Of a stretch of 64,000 bases of DNA, positions 57,083 through 64,000 are shown in pieces (the stretch's first letter is position 1; every line of letters begins with the position of its first letter). Made by a program: the position numbers and the translations under genes. Under the pieces are notes generated by a model. It searched no databases, had not been told where the DNA came from, and was given only the letters and a program-made list of their open reading frames with translations. Source of the DNA: Mycolicibacterium crocinum (GTDB lineage Bacteria > Actinomycetota > Actinomycetes > Mycobacteriales > Mycobacteriaceae); contig NZ_CP092362.2 of assembly GCF_022370635.2 (NCBI RefSeq), forward strand, positions 5,394,001-5,458,000. The letters run 5' to 3'.

Positions 57083-58629
57083 GGAAGCGGAGCGACGGCC
57101 AGCTTGCTGCGCGTCGCGAGGACGTAGTAGATCGCCAACCCCAATCCGCAACCGATGAACCAGCTGTACTGCGCGGCGGTGTGCATACCGGGCACATCGC
57201 CGGCGAGCACCGGGATCACCGCGACCACAGCCGCAATCGCGGTGGCGATGACCGCGGCGGGGTTATAACCCTTCTTGTACCAATAGGTTCCGTCCTCAGC
57301 GAGGGTGAACAGATCGTCGACAACCACCTTCTGCTTGTGGATCAGGTAGTAGTGACCGATCAGCACACCGAACAGCGGGCCGATGAACGCACCCAGGACC
57401 TCCAGCGTGTAGTGGATGACCTCCGGATTGTTGTAGAGGTTCCACGGCGTGATCAACACCGACCCGACCGCGGCGATCATGCCGCCCGCGCGCCAGCTTA
57501 TCCGCTGCGGGCTGACGTTGGAGAAATCGAACGCGGGTGAGATGAAGTTGGCGACGATGTTGATGCCGATCGTGGCAATGGTGAAGGTCAAGGCGCCCAG
57601 GACTATTGCGAATGTCGAGTCGATCTTGGCGACGGTTGCCACCGGATCGGTGATCAGCTCACCGAACACCGGCACCGTCAGCGAGGCGGTAACAACCACC
57701 AGGATCGAGAAGACCAAGAAGTTCACCGGCAGGCCGAGAAAGTTGCCGCGCTTCACCGCGTCGAAGGACTTACCGTAGCGCGCGAAGTCGCCGAAGTTCA
57801 GCATCGGGCCGGAGAAGTACGAAACCACCAGAGCGATCGCCCCGAGCATGACGGGAACGGAATCGAATCCGGTGTACTTGACGTCACCGAGGTTCAGATC
57901 GATGGCGCCCCAACCTGCCTTGTAGATGAGGTAACCGCACAGCAGGAACATCACCACGTAGACCGCGGGCCCGCAGAAGTCGATGAACTTGCGGATGGAC
58001 TCCATACCGCGCCAGAAGACGCAGGCCTGCAATACCCACAGCAGGAGGAAGCTGCCCCAGCCCAGGAACGGCAGTCCGAGGAATCCGTTCTGGTTGACGT
58101 CGGCGTACTGCGCGAGACCCGGAAAGAGCTTGAGTAGCACGACATCCAGCGCGGCCGAGGCCAGGTAGGTCTGAATCCCGTACCAGGCCACCGCGATCAG
58201 GCCGCGGATGATGGCGGGAATGTTCGCGCCGAGTACACCAAAGACGCTGCGGCAGATCACCGGATACGGCACACCTGTCGATTGGCTGGGTTTGGCGACC
58301 AGGTTGCAGAAGACGTTGACGATCACGATGCCGATCAACAGTGCGACGAGCACCTGCCAGCTGGCCAGGCCTAGTGCGAACAGGCTGCCCGCCGTGACAT
58401 AGCCGCCGACGCTGTGTACGTCGGACATCCAGAACGCAAAGATGTTGTAGGAACTCCAGCTCTGCTTACGCAAGGGAGCCAGGTCTTCATTGGTCAGTCG
58501 CGGGTCGTAGCCCGGCTTGATCAGTCCGCCGCCGATCGGGTGACCGGCGGCCTCGACGATGTCACCCGCACCGATGACGGCGCCGGGCGGAAGCACTTTC
58601 GCACTCTGCGGTGTGTCGATGTCGGTCAT
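57079..58629 (-). CDS. NCS1-family nucleobase/allantoin/hydantoin permease
   Basis: Membrane transporter of 516 residues with about twelve helices of the NCS1 (Mhp1/PucI) family. Segments such as WSSYNIFAFWMSDVHSVGGY, YGIQTYLASAAL (the NCS1 substrate-site region) and MLNFGDFARYGKS are characteristic. Substrate is probably allantoin or hydantoin, given racemase and allantoinase neighbours. ATG start; a GntR-type gene lies 53 bp upstream on the same strand. Confidence 0.88.
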   Translation of the reverse strand: MTDIDTPQSAKVLPPGAVIGAGDIVEAAGHPIGGGLIKPGYDPRLTNEDLAPLRKQSWSSYNIFAFWMSDVHSVGGYVTAGSLFALGLASWQVLVALLIGIVIVNVFCNLVAKPSQSTGVPYPVICRSVFGVLGANIPAIIRGLIAVAWYGIQTYLASAALDVVLLKLFPGLAQYADVNQNGFLGLPFLGWGSFLLLWVLQACVFWRGMESIRKFIDFCGPAVYVVMFLLCGYLIYKAGWGAIDLNLGDVKYTGFDSVPVMLGAIALVVSYFSGPMLNFGDFARYGKSFDAVKRGNFLGLPVNFLVFSILVVVTASLTVPVFGELITDPVATVAKIDSTFAIVLGALTFTIATIGINIVANFISPAFDFSNVSPQRISWRAGGMIAAVGSVLITPWNLYNNPEVIHYTLEVLGAFIGPLFGVLIGHYYLIHKQKVVVDDLFTLAEDGTYWYKKGYNPAAVIATAIAAVVAVIPVLAGDVPGMHTAAQYSWFIGCGLGLAIYYVLATRSKLAVAPLP

Positions 58630-58682
58630 GGCCGGACGCTATCGACGGCGCGTTTCCCGCGTATTTCCTGCGAACTACCCGG

Positions 58683-59405
58683 CTATTGCGTCGAAGATAT
58701 ATCCGCCGGTAGCAGCAGGCCGGTGTCGGTGGGCAACGTGGCGATCGCGGCATTGAGTCGCTGAGCATGACCCTCGGCGATGGTGAGCAGCTGCTCCACG
58801 TCACCGGCAAGAAAAGCGTCGACCATCTGACGGTGGTCGGCATGCAGCAGCGCACGATGCGACGGCGCGACGTGGACCATCGACTGCACGGGTTCGGTCA
58901 TGTTCCACGCCGATTCGAGCATATGCAGCAGACGGAACATCCGCGACGGACGGCTGAGCGCGAGGTGGAAGTGCCTGCTCTGCCGGTGGTAGGTGAGCGG
59001 ATCGTCGTCGTCGATCGCCTGCTGCAGAACGTCGTTCGCCGCGACGATCGCGGCCCGGTCGGCGTCAGTGGCATTGGCCACCGCGGACGCGAGTGCCGCC
59101 GCCTCCAAAGTCTCACGCACGATTTACATTTCGCGCAGTTCCTGGACGGTGAGCTGAGCAACGGTGTACCCGGAGTTGGACCGGTGCGCCACCAAGCCCT
59201 CGCCGATCAGGGTCTTGAGTGATTCACGCACCGGGATCTGGCTCACACCGAACAGGTCGGCGACGTCGGCCAAGGGAATCGGAGTGCCCGGCGCGACGGC
59301 GCCATCGAGGATCACCCGGCGCAGTTCGTCGAGAATCGCCTGTTGCGGGCTGCCCGGTTGCTCGACGACCAGCCGATTGACCAAGGCCGAAGGACGTCGC
59401 AGCAT
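58683..59405 (-). pseudogene. GntR/FadR-type regulator interrupted by an in-frame stop
   Basis: Regulator of the GntR family, FCD subgroup. The N-terminal winged helix spans ~20-80 (DVADLFGVSQIPVRESLKTL) and the C-terminal FCD domain has the metal-binding His pattern (FHLALS, SHRALL, AEGHAQR). Codon 94 (59126-59124) is TAA where homologues usually have Tyr: LREM is followed by the stop and then IVRETLEAA in the same frame. Either the gene is dead, or it makes two fragments (GTG 59120 could restart), or there is a sequencing error. It would be the control gene of the allantoin cluster. Confidence 0.78.
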
Positions 59406-59469
59406 CGGGTCACGGTAGGCCGCGTTTGTTTCGCCGGTGCTACGGGAGGCCGCGCGAAGAACAAGACAG

Positions 59470-59841
59470 CTAGCCGGCCGCCCACTGCTTGGCCTGGCCG
59501 AGTTCGTCGAGCCCGAACACCTGGACCTCACCAGGCATGAGCCAGCCCACCAGGTGGATGGTGTGAACCACCCACTCCTTGTCACTGACGACCGCGACGC
59601 GCTTGAACGCGGAGTGCCGGGAGAACAGGGTGCCCAGGCCGAGTTTGAGATCTTCGACCAGCCCGCCGCGGCCGAAACCCTCATAGTCGGAGTCGATGAC
59701 CTCGACGATCCTGATGTCCCCGCCCGGCTTCATCAGGTCGTCCATCGCAGGCTTGAACGCCTTCAGATCGTCACCGCTCACCTTGCCGGACACCCGAATC
59801 CCCGTCACACCCTCCGGCATGTCGGAAAGTACTTCGATCAT
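59470..59841 (-). CDS. STAS/SpoIIAA-like protein
   Basis: Small protein of 123 residues of the SpoIIAA-like (STAS/SEC14-type) family: MIEVLSDMPEGVTGIRVSGKV, IRIVEVIDSDYEGF, RVAVVSDKEWV. A conserved but uncharacterised family, soluble. ATG 59841 is the clear start. It stands alone, 64 bp from the regulator start. Confidence 0.78.
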   Translation of the reverse strand: MIEVLSDMPEGVTGIRVSGKVSGDDLKAFKPAMDDLMKPGGDIRIVEVIDSDYEGFGRGGLVEDLKLGLGTLFSRHSAFKRVAVVSDKEWVVHTIHLVGWLMPGEVQVFGLDELGQAKQWAAG

Positions 59842-59975
59842 CGGTTCAGCGTAGAACCGCGGGCGTTGAGACGGCACTAGGAGCGACGATTCGCCCAAAC
59901 TCTCGCTCTCAGTGCTGCCTCAACGGTCCCGACCGGGTCGTCCTCCGGACGCGAACGGCATCACCGCGGCCACAG

Positions 59976-60944
59976 TCAGCGTTTGTCGACAACCCGGGTC
60001 TTGACCAGGCTGGCGACCATCGTCAGGAACAGCGTCAGCACGATCACGGCCAGGCTCAGCAGCGTCGGGATCTCCGGGACCGGGACGTGCTCACCGCCGT
60101 TGATGAACGGCAACTCGTTCTCGTGCAACGCGTGCAGCACCAGCTTGACCCCGATGAAGAACAGGATGAACGCCAAGCCCTGCGACAGGTACACCAGGCG
60201 GTTGAGCAGATCGCCGAGCAGGAAGTACAACTGGCGCAAACCCATCAGCGCGAACAGGTTTGCGGTGAACACGATGTAGGGCTCGCGGGTCAGCCCGTAG
60301 ATCGCGGGGATGGAGTCCAGCGCGAACAGCAGGTCGGTGGTGCCCAGCGCGACGATGACCAGAAACATCGGCGTCATCAGGCGCTTGCCGCCCTCCTTGA
60401 CGTACAGCTTCAGGCCGTCCCACTTATCGGTGCTCGGCACATACTTGCGGGCCAGCCGCACCACGGTGTTCTCGGCGTCGTCGTCGTGCTCGGTGTCACG
60501 GGCCAGCCGGATCGCGGTGTACAGCAGGAACGCCCCGAAGATGTAGAAGATCCACGAGAACTGCTGAATGGCAACGGCACCCAGCGCGATGAAGATGCCG
60601 CGGAAGATCAACGCCAGCACGATGCCGATCAGAAGTGCCTCTTGCTGATAGATCTTCGGCACCTTGAAGCTGGCCATGATGATGATGAAGATGAACAGGT
60701 TGTCCACCGACAGGCTGTATTCGGTGAGCCAGCCGGCATAGAACTCCAGCCCGAACTGCCCGCCGTGGAAGTTCCACACCCACAGGCCGAACGCGATGGC
60801 CAGGCCGATGTAGATCGACAGATAGATGCCGCACTCGCGCATCGTGGGTTCGTGTGGGCGCCGCGCCACGAAGATCACATCGAACAGCAGCACCGCGACG
60901 GTCACACCGATGGTGATGAACCATTCGAGCGGCGTCACATTCAT
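59976..60944 (-). CDS. TerC/Alx-family integral membrane protein
   Basis: Membrane protein of 322 residues with about eight to nine helices. The TerC-type signature of acidic residues in membrane (EYSLSVDNLFIFIII and LFALDSIPAIYGLT) marks metal sites. Homologues (MeeF/Alx/TerC) export manganese or support metallation of exoproteins. A yybP-ykoY riboswitch candidate upstream agrees. ATG 60944 follows a GGAGG Shine-Dalgarno at 7 bp. Confidence 0.88.
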   Translation of the reverse strand: MNVTPLEWFITIGVTVAVLLFDVIFVARRPHEPTMRECGIYLSIYIGLAIAFGLWVWNFHGGQFGLEFYAGWLTEYSLSVDNLFIFIIIMASFKVPKIYQQEALLIGIVLALIFRGIFIALGAVAIQQFSWIFYIFGAFLLYTAIRLARDTEHDDDAENTVVRLARKYVPSTDKWDGLKLYVKEGGKRLMTPMFLVIVALGTTDLLFALDSIPAIYGLTREPYIVFTANLFALMGLRQLYFLLGDLLNRLVYLSQGLAFILFFIGVKLVLHALHENELPFINGGEHVPVPEIPTLLSLAVIVLTLFLTMVASLVKTRVVDKR

Positions 60945-61090
60945 AGAAAGACCTCCGGGCGTCACAAAACGTCCGAGGTCTCTTCCGCCGCTCAACGAGC
61001 GCGGCCCGCGGCACCGGACGGCCGACGTTGGCCGCCGTGGTGACGACACCGCGGCGAAGGAATACTCCCCTCTGACAGCAGTCTGTCAGG
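60945..61090 (-). ncRNA. yybP-ykoY (manganese) riboswitch candidate
   Basis: On the minus strand the leader contains AGGGGAGTATTCC (61071-61059), a G+C-rich middle stem, and GGAAGAGACC, matching conserved parts of the yybP-ykoY element. The 3' part forms a hairpin in which AGACCTC pairs with GGAGGTCT, so the TerC gene's Shine-Dalgarno (GGAGG) is masked, which looks like a translational expression platform. A short CTGACAG/CTGTCAG hairpin at 61072-61089 lies at its 5' side. Boundaries are approximate. Confidence 0.72.
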
Positions 61091-61186
61091 TCCGTACGCC
61101 GGGCAGCAAACCGAGCGCAGGCCCGGCCCGATCCACCGGCCGCGTCCGGCACCGGGATGTCAACGACGCCGCCTAGGATCCTCGTC

Positions 61187-64000
61187 GTGGCGACGCCGGA
61201 AATTCCCCCGCAGTACCTGTTGTCGGAGCAGGCACCGCCGCCGCGCACCCTGATCGACATCCTCTACGAGACCGCGAACCGTTACCCCGAGGCGGCCGCG
61301 ATCGACGACGGCACGGTGCAGCTGACCTACGCCGAGCTGATCGCCGATATCGAGGAAAGCGTCGACTGGCTGGCCGCGCGCGGCATCGGCCGCGGCGACC
61401 GGATCGGCATCCGGATGCCGTCGGGAAGCTACGCCCTCTACGTCGCGATCCTCTCGACGCTGGCGGCCGGCGCGGCGTATGTCCCGGTCGACGCCGACGA
61501 TCCCGACGAACGCGCCGAGCTGGTGTTCGGAGAGGCCGGCGTCGTCGCCGTGATCACCGAGGCGGGTCTGACCCGCGGGCCGGGCTCGTCCCGCGGATGG
61601 CGCGCGACCGCCCCGCTGGGCCGCGACGACGCCTGGATCATCTTCACCTCGGGTTCCACCGGGACCCCCAAGGGCGTTGCGGTCACCCATCGCAACGCGG
61701 CAGCGTTCGTCGACGCCGAAGCGCGAATGTTCCTGCAGCACAACCCGATCGGGCCAGCGGACCGGGTGCTGGCCGGACTGTCGGTGGCCTTCGACGCCTC
61801 GTGCGAGGAGATGTGGCTGGCGTGGCGCTACGGTGCGTGCCTGGTGCCGGCGCCGCGTGCCCTGGTTCGCAGCGGTATGGACCTCGGTCCGTGGCTGGTG
61901 GCGCGGGACATCACTGTGGTGTCGACGGTCCCCACGCTGGCGTCGCTGTGGCCGGCCGAGGCACTGGAACAGGTGCGGCTGCTGATCTTCGGCGGCGAGG
62001 CCTGCCCGCCCGAACTCGCCGAGCGGCTCGCCGTCGAGGGCCGCGAGGTGTGGAACACCTACGGACCGACGGAAGCCACCGTGGTGGCGAGCGCCGCTCG
62101 GCTCGACGGTCGAAGTCCGGTCAGCATCGGGCGCCCCCTACCGGGCTGGGACCTCGCGGTCGTCGACGCCAACGGCGCCCCGGTCGCCATCGGCGAGGTC
62201 GGCGAATTGGTGATCGGCGGCGTCGGCCTGGCGCGCTACCTGGATCCGGAGAAAGACGCCGAGAAATACGCGCCGATGCCGACGCTGGAGTGGGCCCGCG
62301 CCTACCGCAGCGGTGACCTGGTCCGGTTGGAGGCCGACGGACTGTATTTCCAGGGCCGCGCCGACGATCAGGTCAAAGTAGGCGGCCGCCGCATCGAACT
62401 CGGCGAGGTCGACTCCGCGCTGGTGCACCTTCCCGGGGTGAGCGGCGGCGCCGCGGCGGTACGCCGAACCGCCAGCGGCACCCCGATGCTGGTCGGCTAT
62501 ATCGCCAGCGCCAACCCCGACTTTGACCTGACCGCCGCCCGCGCCCACCTTGCCCAGGCCCTGCCTGCCGCCTTGGTGCCGCGGCTGGTGTTGCTCGACG
62601 AGTTGCCGACCCGCACCTCGGGCAAGGTCGACCGCAATGCGCTGCCGTGGCCGCCGCCGGGATACCAGGATTCCGAACCCGACCTGGGCGGCACCATGGG
62701 CTGGCTGGCCGGGCTGTGGCGCGACGTGCTCGGCGCGGTCGTCGACGGTCCGGAAGCGGACTTCTTCGCCCTCGGCGGCGGCTCACTGTCGGCGGCCCAG
62801 CTGGTTGCCGCGCTACGTGAGCGCTACCCGCAGCTGACCGTCGCCCAGCTCTACGACCACCCCCGGCTGGGGTCGCTGGCCGAGTTCCTCGAAGAGCAGA
62901 AGCCACCGGTCGCGGTCACCCCGCGCGACGTCAAGCCCACCCCGGTGTCGACGCAGGCGGCCCAGGTCCTGCTGTCGGTGCCGCTGGCCACCCTGACCGG
63001 CCTGCAATGGGTGACCTGGCTGGCGCTGATCAACAACGTGGCCGCCGCCGTCCATCCGCTGCCGTGGCTGGTCGGAGTCAGCTGGTGGCTCGTGGCGGTC
63101 GCGTTCGTCTTGTTCATCACCCCGATCGGGCGGATGAGCATCGCGGTCCTGGGCGCGCGCACACTGCTGTCCGGCCTCGAACCCGGCACCTACCGTCGCG
63201 GTGGGTCCGAACATCTGCGGGTGTGGCTGGCCGAACGCCTCGCCGACGCCAGTGGCGCCGAGAACCTGGCAGGTGCCCCGTGGCTGGTGTACTACGCACG
63301 GGCGCTGGGTAACAAGGTCGGCAAAGGCGTGGATCTGCATTCGGCGCCTCCGGTGACCGGCATGCTCACGCTCGGCCACCGGGTTTCCATCGAACCGGAG
63401 GTCGACCTGACCGGGCATTGGATCGACGGCGACCTGTTCCACGTCGGCCCGATCAGCGTCGGCAACGACGCCAGCATCGGGGCACGCACCACCCTGTTCC
63501 CCGGCGCGGTCGTCGGGAAGAACGCCGATGTGGCACCCGGCTCCGGCGTCGTCGGCAAGGTGAAGAACGGGCAGTACTGGAAGGGTTCACCGGCGATCAA
63601 GTCCGGCAAGGCCCGTCATCCGTGGCCCGACCACCGGCCGCCGCGCGCCCCCGTGTGGGTGGCCGCCTACGGGGTGACCTCGATGCTCCTCGGCGCGGTG
63701 CCACTGGTGGCCCTGGCCATCGGGTTGGGCGTTGTGGTGTGGCCGGCCCGGCACAGCGCGACGCTGGGTTCGGCCATGGCGACGGCCGCGCCGTGGATTC
63801 CGGTGGCCGCGCTGGTCTCGCTCCTGGTCTACGCGGCGTTCACAGTAGTGGCGGTGCGGATCCTCGCGATCGGGCTGCGCGAGGGCTACCACCCGGTGCG
63901 CAGTCGGGTGGGCTGGCAGCTGTGGACCACCGAACGACTGATGGACGCCGCCCGCAACTACCTGTTCCCGCTGTATGCCAGCCTGCTGACCCCGTGGTGG
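61187..64000 (+). CDS. Pls/PosA-type single-module non-ribosomal peptide synthetase (partial)
   Basis: First 938 residues of a large enzyme running off the right edge. An adenylation domain (IIFTSGSTGTPKGVA, NTYGPTEATV, YRSGDLVRL, DDQVKVGGRRIELGEVD) is followed by a peptidyl-carrier site (DFFALGGGSLSAAQL, Ser for phosphopantetheine). Transmembrane segments and a left-handed beta-helix-like acyltransferase repeat region come next (GPISVGNDASIGARTTLFPGA). This architecture matches epsilon-poly-lysine synthase (Pls) and PosA relatives, which make isopeptide-linked amino acid polymers or peptides at the membrane. GTG 61187 start; divergent from the TerC riboswitch. Confidence 0.85.
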   Translation, partial: MATPEIPPQYLLSEQAPPPRTLIDILYETANRYPEAAAIDDGTVQLTYAELIADIEESVDWLAARGIGRGDRIGIRMPSGSYALYVAILSTLAAGAAYVPVDADDPDERAELVFGEAGVVAVITEAGLTRGPGSSRGWRATAPLGRDDAWIIFTSGSTGTPKGVAVTHRNAAAFVDAEARMFLQHNPIGPADRVLAGLSVAFDASCEEMWLAWRYGACLVPAPRALVRSGMDLGPWLVARDITVVSTVPTLASLWPAEALEQVRLLIFGGEACPPELAERLAVEGREVWNTYGPTEATVVASAARLDGRSPVSIGRPLPGWDLAVVDANGAPVAIGEVGELVIGGVGLARYLDPEKDAEKYAPMPTLEWARAYRSGDLVRLEADGLYFQGRADDQVKVGGRRIELGEVDSALVHLPGVSGGAAAVRRTASGTPMLVGYIASANPDFDLTAARAHLAQALPAALVPRLVLLDELPTRTSGKVDRNALPWPPPGYQDSEPDLGGTMGWLAGLWRDVLGAVVDGPEADFFALGGGSLSAAQLVAALRERYPQLTVAQLYDHPRLGSLAEFLEEQKPPVAVTPRDVKPTPVSTQAAQVLLSVPLATLTGLQWVTWLALINNVAAAVHPLPWLVGVSWWLVAVAFVLFITPIGRMSIAVLGARTLLSGLEPGTYRRGGSEHLRVWLAERLADASGAENLAGAPWLVYYARALGNKVGKGVDLHSAPPVTGMLTLGHRVSIEPEVDLTGHWIDGDLFHVGPISVGNDASIGARTTLFPGAVVGKNADVAPGSGVVGKVKNGQYWKGSPAIKSGKARHPWPDHRPPRAPVWVAAYGVTSMLLGAVPLVALAIGLGVVVWPARHSATLGSAMATAAPWIPVAALVSLLVYAAFTVVAVRILAIGLREGYHPVRSRVGWQLWTTERLMDAARNYLFPLYASLLTPWW

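Noticed and set aside
59124..59126. Stop-codon readthrough in the GntR-type gene
   Set aside because: TAA is the least leaky stop and no selenocysteine- or suppressor-type context is present.
52320..59405. Integrated phage or insertion sequence carrying the AbiE and allantoin genes
   Set aside because: No integrase, transposase, terminal repeat or tRNA target is visible in or beside the region.

Overview
The window reads as chromosomal DNA of a fast-growing, environmental mycobacterium (Mycobacterium/Mycolicibacterium type). The evidence is the high G+C content, frequent GTG starts, tightly overlapping operons, mycobacterial lipoproteins (LpqE, LpqF, LpqG), MhuD, Lsr2, CarD, ClpC1, and a gene order that, from memory, follows the M. 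tuberculosis Rv3575c to Rv3628 block. Gene names taken from that synteny are recalled knowledge, not a database search.

Left part (1-12.2 kb): a LacI-type regulator truncated by the window edge; a divergent zinc ABC importer znuA-znuC-znuB behind a Zur-like box; pxpA (5-oxoprolinase subunit); a metallo-beta-lactamase-fold hydrolase; an ArsB-like permease; a frameshifted membrane adenylate cyclase; then on the minus strand carD-ispD-ispF and cysS-rlmB. Next (12.2-24 kb): lpqE, radA and disA (c-di-AMP synthase), a membrane protein, carbonic anhydrase, mutY, a GlxA-type regulator, an alpha/beta hydrolase, mhuD (heme degradation), lpqF, and a cobalamin-riboswitch-controlled operon cbtB-cbtA-histidine phosphatase.

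Middle (24-49 kb): clpC1, lsr2 and lysS. These are followed by a PLP amino acid deaminase/aldolase and a long minus-strand run ftsH-folE-folP-folB-folK-(three conserved mycobacterial genes)-panC-panD-coaX, which joins folate and pantothenate/CoA synthesis. After that come an epoxide hydrolase and a flavin monooxygenase, lpqG, and the dacB-zincin-tilS-hpt run with an AraC regulator and a VOC protein, then ppa.

Right part (49-64 kb) is more accessory: an OHCU-decarboxylase-like protein, two alpha/beta hydrolases and a TetR regulator. It also holds an AbiE-like (type IV toxin-antitoxin) gene pair of lower G+C content, preceded by a strikingly symmetric four-copy operator. The next group is an allantoin-use cluster: allantoicase, PuuE-type allantoinase, Asp/Glu-type racemase, NCS1 permease and a GntR regulator. 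In that cluster the allantoicase has a frameshift and the regulator an internal stop codon. The window ends with a TerC-family membrane protein behind a yybP-ykoY (manganese) riboswitch candidate and the start of a Pls/PosA-type single-module peptide synthetase that runs off the right edge.

I see no rRNA, tRNA, CRISPR array, insertion sequence or phage integrase. The best candidate for a little-described system is the AbiE-like pair. Its first protein carries a restriction-nuclease-like D...ExK pattern in front of a winged-helix domain, and its promoter holds a 59-bp dyad of four ATATTCAC-type half-sites.
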